A DNA stretch of 64,000 bases. It comes from Butyricimonas virosa. GTDB lineage: Bacteria > Bacteroidota > Bacteroidia > Bacteroidales > Marinifilaceae. Of the stretch, positions 27,042 to 34,436 are shown piece after piece. The first letter of the stretch is position 1; each line of letters opens with the position of its first letter. A program made the translations under genes and the position numbers. The notes under the pieces were generated by a model that did no database searches, had not been told where the DNA came from, and saw only the letters and a list, made by a program, of their open reading frames with translations. Location: NCBI RefSeq assembly GCF_025148635.1, contig NZ_CP102269.1:4154001-4218000 (forward strand). The letters are read 5' to 3'.

Positions 27042-27449
27042 ATGAAACATCGAGAAATAATGAGCAGCAATAAAAGATATTCCAGCTGTATAAAACAGAT
27101 GGAAGATATGGTTTCTGTCATGAAGACGGAGAAACCGATTGAGCGCATACGTACTTTAGAACAGAAAATCAATGAGGTGGATAAAATAATCACCCTTGAA
27201 AACTCTGTCAATCAGCTAAAAGAAGAACTATGGCTAACAAAAGAAGTCTTGTCGTCATCTGAGGTTTGCTCTTTTCTAGGAATTTCAGAAAGTTATCTGT
27301 ACAGGCTCACGTCATCTAAACAAATCCCCCATTACAAACCAAACGGGAAAATGATTTTTTTCAATAGAAAAGAACTATGTGAATGGGCGATGAGAAATCC
27401 GTCAAAAGTTGAAGATAATCCATCTACTATTAACAAGATTGCGCTATGA
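27042..27449 (+). CDS. Helix-turn-helix (excisionase-like) protein 1
   Basis: This 135-residue protein has a coiled N-terminal half (to about 75) and a C-terminal MerR/excisionase-type DNA-binding domain: LSSSEVCSFLGISESYLYRL, then HYKPNGKMIFFNRKELCEW. ATG at 27060 (Met7) is an alternative start. Its end overlaps the next gene, a paralogue, by 4 bases. Such proteins in Bacteroides elements act as recombination directionality factors or regulators of the excision/transfer genes. Confidence 0.8.
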   Translation: MKHREIMSSNKRYSSCIKQMEDMVSVMKTEKPIERIRTLEQKINEVDKIITLENSVNQLKEELWLTKEVLSSSEVCSFLGISESYLYRLTSSKQIPHYKPNGKMIFFNRKELCEWAMRNPSKVEDNPSTINKIAL

Positions 27450-27901
27450 CAAAAAAGGAATTAGAAATACTGTTATCCAGAATAGAAGGACTTAAAGCGC
27501 TCCTTGAAGGTAATTCACTTGAACAGTTTCAAAAAGAGATTCTGAGAGTAGAGAAATTTCTCAAACGTTTTGGCTCATTGGATGAATTGTTATCACACCT
27601 TGAAAAGCTTGAAGATATGGCATACGCAGCAAAAGACTTCCTTAGTATTGATGAAGTTGCCTCCTATCTCCAGATTTCCAAGAGCTCTGTGTACAAGATA
27701 ACCTCTTCAAAAGAGTTGACGGTGTACAAACCTAACGGGAAAAACATATTCATCCTCCGTTCTGATTTGAACGATTGGATTAGACGAAATCCTTGTCTGT
27801 CTAACCAGGAGCTTGAAAAGCAGGCCAATATCGTTGCATATAATCTGGAAAGGGCCAACAAACAAAAAAGAAACAACAAAGTGACAAACTATGAAAAATG
27901 A
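27446..27901 (+). CDS. Helix-turn-helix (excisionase-like) protein 2
   Basis: This 151-residue paralogue of the preceding gene has the same plan: a helical N-terminus, the HTH region LSIDEVASYLQISKSSVYKI, and VYKPNGKNIFILRSDLNDW, then a basic C-terminal tail. It overlaps both neighbours (4 bases upstream, 11 bases downstream), so the three genes are translationally linked. A heterodimer or successive binding with protein 1 is possible but inferred. Confidence 0.8.
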   Translation: MTKKELEILLSRIEGLKALLEGNSLEQFQKEILRVEKFLKRFGSLDELLSHLEKLEDMAYAAKDFLSIDEVASYLQISKSSVYKITSSKELTVYKPNGKNIFILRSDLNDWIRRNPCLSNQELEKQANIVAYNLERANKQKRNNKVTNYEK

Positions 27902-28967
27902 ATTGAATCTGATAATGTCCAATAATTTAAGGATAGATGAGGAAAAATATAAATCTATACTTCAATACATCAAGCTCAATATTACAGAAAAATACGAATT
28001 TCCGCAGGAGATTGTTCATGTCGGTGGTGTTACAATAGCCACATTAGGAAATTTCAGTGCTTCAACAGGTAAGCCTAAAAGTAAAAAAACATTCAATGTA
28101 AGTGCTATTGTTGCATCCGCACTTTCAGGCAAGGAAGTCTTGAAATATAAAGCGGAACTGCCTCCATGCAAGAATCGTATTCTATATATTGATACGGAAC
28201 AGAGTAAATGCCATTGCCATAAAGTACTTGAACGTATTCTTACTCTGGCCGGTTTGCCCACAGACCAAGAGAATGACCGTATTCAATTTTTTGTTCTGAG
28301 AGAATACACACCAGAGCAACGTCGGGACATTATAAGTTGGGCATTACATGAGGAACAGAACATAGGTCTTGTTATTATAGATGGAATCCGTGATTTGATC
28401 CATGACATCAACAGCCCAAGTGAATCTCTTAACATCATAAATGAGCTTATGCGGTGGTCAAGTTATTATGAACTGCATATCCATACAGTGTTACACCTAA
28501 ATAAAGGCGATGATAATACAAGGGGTCATGTAGGAACAGAGTTAAACAACAAAGCCGAAACTGTTCTTCAGGTCTCCAAAAATATGGAAAACGGAAAAAT
28601 CAGTGAAGTCAGGGCAATGCATATACGAGACAAAGAGTTTGTCCCCTTTGCTTTTATGATTGGTGAAGATTCTCTGCCCCATTTGGTCGAAGACTATCAG
28701 TTCAAGATAAACAAGCGCGATAGAGTTACCTCTTTCGTTGATATGTCAGAAGAGTTACACCGTACCGCTTTGGAAGTCACATTCTCTGAATGTAACGAAT
28801 TCAATGGCTATCAAACATTATTGGATGCATTAAAGAAAGGATATGACAGCATTGGTTATTCAAGAGGAAGAAATACATTGGTCAATCTATGTAAATTTCT
28901 GATGGAACATAAAGCCATCGTAAAAGCCGGTCGTACTTATTCTTATAACAACTCATTCCACCTCTAA
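27891..28967 (+). CDS. RecA-like/RepA-type AAA ATPase
   Basis: This 358-residue cytosolic ATPase is of the kind found with primase genes in Bacteroidota mobile elements. A Walker A variant GKPKSKKTF lies near residue 61, and Walker B NIGLVIIDG near 160. A later segment (VGTELNNKAETVLQV) resembles RepA/KaiC-like hexameric helicases. The C-terminal region looks like a winged helix. It overlaps the second HTH gene and is followed 46 bases later by a primase-like gene, so the pair probably primes and unwinds the element's DNA. Met9 is an alternative start. Confidence 0.78.
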   Translation: MKNELNLIMSNNLRIDEEKYKSILQYIKLNITEKYEFPQEIVHVGGVTIATLGNFSASTGKPKSKKTFNVSAIVASALSGKEVLKYKAELPPCKNRILYIDTEQSKCHCHKVLERILTLAGLPTDQENDRIQFFVLREYTPEQRRDIISWALHEEQNIGLVIIDGIRDLIHDINSPSESLNIINELMRWSSYYELHIHTVLHLNKGDDNTRGHVGTELNNKAETVLQVSKNMENGKISEVRAMHIRDKEFVPFAFMIGEDSLPHLVEDYQFKINKRDRVTSFVDMSEELHRTALEVTFSECNEFNGYQTLLDALKKGYDSIGYSRGRNTLVNLCKFLMEHKAIVKAGRTYSYNNSFHL

Positions 28968-29013
28968 CCGTTTGGTTTAGTTTGTGGGTATATATAAATG
29001 AACCAGACTATTC

Positions 29014-29901
29014 ATGAATATAAAAGACGCGAAACAGATAAGAATTGTGGAGTATCTGAGAATCATTGGTTATTCTCCAGTAAATGTAAAAGGACATCAG
29101 TATTGGTATCTCTCTCCATTTAGGGATGAAAAAACAGCTTCGTTCAAAGTCAACGATGCCATAAACGAGTGGTATGATTTCGGAATATCTGCCGGAGGAG
29201 ATCTTATAGATTTAGGGAAATTGTTATATAGAACAGACAGCATAAGTCTGGTATTGTTACGAATCAGTGAAAATGCTCTAAGTGTTCATGTATGCAGATT
29301 GCAGCATAGAAATGCAAGGCCATGCCCAATAGAAGACGATATGCAGAATCTCAGGATTGAATGTTTGAGCCAACTGGCTCTGCTATCTTATCTGCGTTCG
29401 AGATATATTGACGAGGCAATTGGTAAACAGTACTGCAAAGAGGCACATTATGATTTACATAAGAAGCATTATTTCTCCATAGCATTTGAAAACAGATCAG
29501 GTGGATATGAAGTACGCAATCCTTATTTCAAAGGGTGTATAAGATGCAAGGATATTACTGTGATTCATCATGTTGCTGATGCCATTCAGGGGCATGTTTG
29601 TATCTTTGAGGGTTTTATGGATTTCTTATCCTATCAGACCCTTCATAAGAAAGGAGATTATCACCTATGCCTCGATTTTCCTGTTGATTTCCTAATAATG
29701 AATTCTGTAGGCAACTTAAAAAAAAGCTTGGCGGAACTTGAAAATTATGCTTTTATCCATTGTTATCTGGATAATGACCTTGCAGGACAAAAGACTTTTG
29801 AAACAATAGTCGGATTATATAACGACCGTGTCTCTGATGAAAGTGTTCGCTACCGTGACTATAAGGATTTGAATGATTACCTTTTGGGTAAAAGACGCTA
29901 A
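29014..29901 (+). CDS. Primase-like protein with zinc-less CHC2 region and Toprim domain
   Basis: This 295-residue protein resembles the CHC2/Toprim (TraP-like) proteins of Bacteroides elements. The N-terminal region keeps the shape of a CHC2 domain, but the metal cysteines are gone: SPFRDEKTASFKV replaces CPFHxxK and YDFGISAGGDLIDL replaces CFGCxxGGDxI. The Toprim part (about 185-275) has the conserved Glu in VCIFEGFMD and the DxD-like YLDNDLAG. It follows the ATPase gene and is closed by a terminator. It probably synthesises primers after transfer, with the zinc-less region serving only as a structural domain. Confidence 0.78.
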   Translation: MNIKDAKQIRIVEYLRIIGYSPVNVKGHQYWYLSPFRDEKTASFKVNDAINEWYDFGISAGGDLIDLGKLLYRTDSISLVLLRISENALSVHVCRLQHRNARPCPIEDDMQNLRIECLSQLALLSYLRSRYIDEAIGKQYCKEAHYDLHKKHYFSIAFENRSGGYEVRNPYFKGCIRCKDITVIHHVADAIQGHVCIFEGFMDFLSYQTLHKKGDYHLCLDFPVDFLIMNSVGNLKKSLAELENYAFIHCYLDNDLAGQKTFETIVGLYNDRVSDESVRYRDYKDLNDYLLGKRR

Positions 29902-29921
29902 AATCCTCTTCCCTTCTCTTG

Positions 29922-29954
29922 CAAGTAAGCCCTCCTTTCCAGAGGGCTTACTTG
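29922..29954. terminator. Terminator after the primase gene
   Basis: Perfect 13-bp arms CAAGTAAGCCCTC (29922-29934) and GAGGGCTTACTTG (29942-29954) around a 7-base loop, 20 bases after the stop codon. It separates the replication genes from the transfer operon; the flanks lack a long T-run. Confidence 0.65.
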
Positions 29955-30128
29955 TGTCAAGACAGCCGCTTAGATCCAGTTAGAGTATGATATTTGAGTA
30001 TGATTTTAGAATTTGACAAAATTCTTGTTAAGAATATCTCACTTTCTGCACAGATATTTCCAGGAGTCAAATTAATGTATTTCCTTTGTATTCATATTTT
30101 AATCATATTTCAAAATCATACTAAACAC

Positions 30129-30569
30129 ATGAAAGCATACTTTATCTTCGCTATTATACTTACTGTGGTATATATCCTCTATTATACGTTGATGATAGCA
30201 AAGGATCTATATAGTACAAAAGGCGTCAAAAAAAACGATGAAGAGGAATTTGACGTGACGGATCTTGAAGGAGAGGAAAGTATCAATGTCATTGAAAACG
30301 ACGAAGGCTTCAATGTCGGTGAAAATGAATACCAGACCAATTATGTCAGTAGTCAGGAACAGCAGTCTAACAACAAGATTGAAAGTTCTCGAGAAGATGT
30401 CGTGGAGAAGCTGAATGAGAAGATCAAAGCAAATATGGAGGAAATGCAAGCTACCTTTTCAAACCCTTATAATGCAGCTGAACTATACAAATTGCTATTG
30501 ACAAAAGGAACTGCAAAGTCTAAATCTGAGGTAGATATAACTACAAAACCTGTAATAGATGAACTATGA
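30129..30569 (+). CDS. Single-pass membrane protein at head of the transfer operon
   Basis: Started at the ATG at 30129, this 146-residue protein has an N-terminal membrane helix (about 2-22, YFIFAIILTVVYILYYTLMI) and a long acidic, probably disordered cytoplasmic or periplasmic part, with a helical end (REDVVEKLNEKIKANMEEMQ). Longer readings from 29994 add a non-protein-like stretch and are disfavoured. It overlaps the DUF4134 gene by 4 bases (ATGA). Its place corresponds to traD in CTnDOT-like elements, but sequence similarity is not evident. Confidence 0.6.
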   Translation: MKAYFIFAIILTVVYILYYTLMIAKDLYSTKGVKKNDEEEFDVTDLEGEESINVIENDEGFNVGENEYQTNYVSSQEQQSNNKIESSREDVVEKLNEKIKANMEEMQATFSNPYNAAELYKLLLTKGTAKSKSEVDITTKPVIDEL

Positions 30570-30901
30570 TTCGACACAAGGTCATAAAAATAATCTGCGT
30601 GCTACATATTATGCTTATCCCCTGCTCTGTATTTGCAAAGAGTGGAAGTGTAAACTATTCGTGGGGAGCAGATGCGCTTGCATCGATGCACGATTTCGTG
30701 GTGACCATGATGATGTATGTGCAGTACATAATATATGCAGCGGCAGGAATATTTGCAGTCATTTCAGCATTCCAGATTTACATTAAGATGAACTCTGGTG
30801 AAGATGGTTTTGTCAAGCATGTACTCACATTGTTTGGAGCCTGTCTTTTCATTATAGGGGCGTCACTTGTCTTGCCTGCATTTTTCGGCTATCGCATTTA
30901 A
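30566..30901 (+). CDS. traE: TraE-like DUF4134 protein (copy 1)
   Basis: This 111-residue small membrane protein has a signal-like N-terminus (to about residue 25, ending in SVFAK), then two membrane helices (about 47-70 and 85-108) joined by a charged loop (KMNSGEDGFVK). This is the DUF4134/TraE pattern of Bacteroidota conjugation systems, similar in layout to VirB2 pilin-like subunits. It overlaps the gene before by 4 bases and precedes a paralogue. Confidence 0.75.
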   Translation: MIRHKVIKIICVLHIMLIPCSVFAKSGSVNYSWGADALASMHDFVVTMMMYVQYIIYAAAGIFAVISAFQIYIKMNSGEDGFVKHVLTLFGACLFIIGASLVLPAFFGYRI

Positions 30902-30948
30902 GAAATCACGAGTACAAAAAATAATATTAAACTAAAAGAGAAGCGAAC

Positions 30949-31311
30949 ATGTTTCAAAAAACAAAAAGATTTTTTAGCGGATTATCATTCCCAAAGAAAG
31001 CGCAGATGCTTTGTCTTATGATGGTGTTAGGTGCTACATCATTGATGGCACAGAATGTTGCAGGTGACTATTCAGCAGGAACAGCTGCATTGACACAAGT
31101 CAGTGAAGAAATTGCAAAATATGTCCCGATTGTGGTAAAACTCTGTTATGCCATTGCCGGTGTTGTAGCTGTGGTAGGTGCAATCTCCGTTTATATCGCC
31201 ATGAACAATGAGGAGCAAGATGTCAAGAAAAAGATCATGATGATTGTCGGCGCTTGTATTTTCCTTATAGCTGCTGCTCAGGCACTTCCTATGTTTTTCG
31301 GTCTGTCATAG
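30949..31311 (+). CDS. traE: TraE family DUF4134 protein (copy 2)
   Basis: This 120-residue paralogue of the previous gene has a cleavable signal ending in SLMAQ and two membrane helices with a KKKIMM-type charged loop between them (AMNNEEQDVKKKIMMIVG). It is a clearer match to the typical DUF4134 TraE pattern. It may form the pilus or pore subunit of the mating channel. Two neighbouring copies could serve as major and minor subunits. Confidence 0.85.
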   Translation: MFQKTKRFFSGLSFPKKAQMLCLMMVLGATSLMAQNVAGDYSAGTAALTQVSEEIAKYVPIVVKLCYAIAGVVAVVGAISVYIAMNNEEQDVKKKIMMIVGACIFLIAAAQALPMFFGLS

Positions 31312-31322
31312 CAAATGGGGTG

Positions 31323-31619
31323 ATGAAAGATAATGACGAACATTATCCAGTCTATCCAGTATTCAAAGGGCTGCAGCGTCCACTTGAATTTATGGGTATT
31401 CAGGGCCGCTATATTTACTGGGCAGCAGGTACAATCGGAGCTGCAATAGTCGGCTTTATAATAGCCTACTGCATAGCAGGATTCATTTTAGGTTTGGCTG
31501 TATTGGCAATTGCCATAACGATTGGAGCCGGATTGATTCTGTTCAAGCAGCGCAAAGGACTGCACAGTAAACGACAAGATCAAGGAGTTTTCATATATGC
31601 CCACTCCAAGAAGATGTAA
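31323..31619 (+). CDS. traF: TraF-like DUF4133 protein
   Basis: This 98-residue inner-membrane protein starts at ATG 31323. The N-terminus PVFKGLQRPLEFMGIQGRYI followed by two adjacent membrane helices (about 30-75) and a basic tail is the classic DUF4133/TraF (VirB3-like) layout. It starts 11 bases after traE copy 2 and is followed by the VirB4-type ATPase, the conserved order E-F-G. Confidence 0.88.
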   Translation: MKDNDEHYPVYPVFKGLQRPLEFMGIQGRYIYWAAGTIGAAIVGFIIAYCIAGFILGLAVLAIAITIGAGLILFKQRKGLHSKRQDQGVFIYAHSKKM

Positions 31620-31715
31620 AGAAAACCATTTTGACCAATGATGGCTGTTGTTTAATGTTGAACTGGGCAGGCTTGTCCGAATATACGCAAGCCTGCCCTT
31701 AATCGTAATAATAGA

Positions 31716-34436
31716 ATGATCACATACATTATCCTTGTGTTCTTAGCATTGTGCATAGGTATGGCGATATCCGTTTATACCTTCGGTACTGGGGGCAAAC
31801 GCAAACGAATATTCCAAGACATTTATTTTTCGGTAGAAGATGCTGGCGGTATCGGGGTGTTATATACCAAGACTGGCGAATACTCTGCTGTGTTGAAAGT
31901 CGAGAATCCAGTTCAGCAATACTGTGCCAATATTGATGCCTATTATGAATTTACACAACTATTTACAGCTATAGCGCAGACCCTGGGTGAAGGATATGCT
32001 ATGCACAAGCAGGATATTTTTGTAAAAAAGCAATTTTCAGATGAAAATAATAAAGCGAAAATGGAATTTCTCTCTTCATCCTATTTCAAATATTTCACTG
32101 GAAGAGCTTATACCGATTGTGAATGTTACCTTACGATAACCCAAGAGGTCAAAAAAAGCAGACTCTTTTCTTATGACAGCAAGAAATGGAAAGATTTTCT
32201 TGTAAAGATACGTAAGGTGCATGACCTAATGAAAGATGCCGGAGTGCATGTCAGGTTCTTGAACAAGCAAGAAGTCAGCGAATACGTTGATAGATACTTT
32301 GCGATGAACTTTAAGGATAAGCTTATCCCTATGAGTAATTTCAAGGTTGATGACGAATGTATCTCTATGGGAGACAAGCGATGTAAGATCTATAGTCTTG
32401 TCGATGTAGATAGTATTAGTTTGCCATCTGTTATACGTCCGTACACCAATGTAGAAGTCAACAATAGCAGTATGCCTGTCGACTTGATTTCTGCTGTATC
32501 GAGCATACCAAATACAGAAGCTGTGGTTTACAATCAGATTCTTTTTATCCCAAACCAAAAACGGGAATTAGCCATGCTAGACAAAAAGAAGAATCGCCAT
32601 TCCAGTATGCCCAATCCCAGTAATCAAATGGCCGTAGACGATATAAAACGTGTCCAGGAAGTCATTGCAAGAGAGAGCAAGCAACTGGTATATACGCATT
32701 ATAACATCGTCATAGTCATGTCGGCAGATTCAGATGTAAATAAATGTACCAATCATTTGGAAAATAGTTTTTCAAGATTGGGAATTCATATTTCTAAGAG
32801 AGCCTATAACCAATTGGAATTGTTTGTTAACTCATTCCCGGGAAACTGTTACGGAATGAATCCGGAATATGACCGTTTTCTCACTTTAAGTGATGCAGCT
32901 GCGTGTTTGATGTACAAAGAACGTATTCTCCACAGTGAGTTGACGCCACTAAAAATATATTATACAGACCGGCAAGGTGTACCAGTAGCCATAGATATCA
33001 CAGGCAAGGAAGGAACAGAAAAATTGACTGACAACAGTAACTTTTTCTGTCTTGGCCCATCTGGAAGTGGCAAAAGTTTCCACATGAACAGTGTTGTTCG
33101 TCAACTGCATGAGCAAGGTACAGACATAGTTATGGTCGATACCGGTAATTCATACGAAGGACTGTGTGAATATCTTGGTGGCAAATATATATCCTATACA
33201 GAGGAAAAACCTATTACAATGAATCCATTCCGTATCAATCGTCAGGAATTGAATGTAGAGAAAGTCGGATTCTTGAAGAATCTTATACTGTTGATATGGA
33301 AAGGAAGCCAAGGTAGTGTCACAAAAACGGAAGACCGATTGATAGAACAGGTCATTACCGAATATTACGATACCTATTTCAACGGCTTTAATGGATTTAC
33401 CCCTCCTCAAAGAGAGGATCTGCGCAAAAGCCTCATGATTGACGAACGCAATAAGAAACACAACCTTGCAGAGAATGAAGATGTATTGTCCTCCCGTATT
33501 GAAAGAATAATAGATGATATTGAGTGTAGACGGAAAGAGTTGAAAGTCGAATCACTTTCTTTCAATACTTTCTACGAATACTCAGTACAGCGCATCCCAG
33601 ACATCTGCAATGAGAACAGCATTGCAGGAATAGACATTTCCACTTACAGATACATGATGAGAGACTTTTACCGTGGTGGAAACCACGATAAAACACTTAA
33701 TGAAAATATGGACAGTAGTCTGTTTGATGAAACTTTTATCGTGTTTGAAATTGACAGTATAAAAGATGACCCTCTTCTTTTCCCTCTTGTCACACTCATC
33801 ATCATGGATGTTTTCCTTCAAAAGATGAGAATAAAAAAGAATCGCAAATGCCTGGTAATTGAAGAGGCATGGAAAGCTATAGCCAGCCCTCTTATGGCTG
33901 AATATATAAAGTTTATGTATAAGACAGCCAGAAAATTCTGGGCAAGTGTCGGTGTTGTCACACAGGAAATACAAGATATTATCGGATCGGAAATAGTCAA
34001 AGAGGCCATTATCAATAACTCAGATGTGGTTATGCTGCTTGATCAGAGCAAATTTCGCGAACGCTTTGATACAATTAAGGCAATACTTGGATTGACCGAT
34101 GTTGATTGTAAAAAGATATTTACAATTAACCGTCTGGATAACAAAGAAGGTCGTTCATTTTTTCGTGAGGTGTTTATTCGTCGTGGTACTACAAGTGGTG
34201 TATATGGCGTGGAAGAACCGCATGAATGCTATATGACATACACAACGGAAAGGGCCGAAAAAGAAGCACTGAAGCTCTACAAGGCAGAACTGCAATGCAG
34301 TCATCAGGAAGCAATCAAAAGATACTGCTCTGACTGGGAAAAGTCCGGAATCGGTAAATCTCTCGCATTTGCGCAAACAGTCAATAAGGCAGGAAAAGTA
34401 TTGAACCTTACACATTCTCAAAGTCAGAACGCATGA
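31716..34436 (+). CDS. traG: TraG-type conjugation ATPase (VirB4 homologue)
   Basis: This 906-residue ATPase powers assembly of the mating channel at the inner membrane. It starts with one membrane helix (about 3-25), then a VirB4-like N-terminal domain. Walker A GPSGSGKS lies near residue 447 and Walker B LVIEEAWKA near 711, followed by conserved TQEIQDII. The size and motifs fit Bacteroidota TraG, which unlike plasmid TraG is the VirB4 type. The final codons overlap the next gene by 4 bases (ATGA). No defects are seen. Confidence 0.95.
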   Translation: MITYIILVFLALCIGMAISVYTFGTGGKRKRIFQDIYFSVEDAGGIGVLYTKTGEYSAVLKVENPVQQYCANIDAYYEFTQLFTAIAQTLGEGYAMHKQDIFVKKQFSDENNKAKMEFLSSSYFKYFTGRAYTDCECYLTITQEVKKSRLFSYDSKKWKDFLVKIRKVHDLMKDAGVHVRFLNKQEVSEYVDRYFAMNFKDKLIPMSNFKVDDECISMGDKRCKIYSLVDVDSISLPSVIRPYTNVEVNNSSMPVDLISAVSSIPNTEAVVYNQILFIPNQKRELAMLDKKKNRHSSMPNPSNQMAVDDIKRVQEVIARESKQLVYTHYNIVIVMSADSDVNKCTNHLENSFSRLGIHISKRAYNQLELFVNSFPGNCYGMNPEYDRFLTLSDAAACLMYKERILHSELTPLKIYYTDRQGVPVAIDITGKEGTEKLTDNSNFFCLGPSGSGKSFHMNSVVRQLHEQGTDIVMVDTGNSYEGLCEYLGGKYISYTEEKPITMNPFRINRQELNVEKVGFLKNLILLIWKGSQGSVTKTEDRLIEQVITEYYDTYFNGFNGFTPPQREDLRKSLMIDERNKKHNLAENEDVLSSRIERIIDDIECRRKELKVESLSFNTFYEYSVQRIPDICNENSIAGIDISTYRYMMRDFYRGGNHDKTLNENMDSSLFDETFIVFEIDSIKDDPLLFPLVTLIIMDVFLQKMRIKKNRKCLVIEEAWKAIASPLMAEYIKFMYKTARKFWASVGVVTQEIQDIIGSEIVKEAIINNSDVVMLLDQSKFRERFDTIKAILGLTDVDCKKIFTINRLDNKEGRSFFREVFIRRGTTSGVYGVEEPHECYMTYTTERAEKEALKLYKAELQCSHQEAIKRYCSDWEKSGIGKSLAFAQTVNKAGKVLNLTHSQSQNA

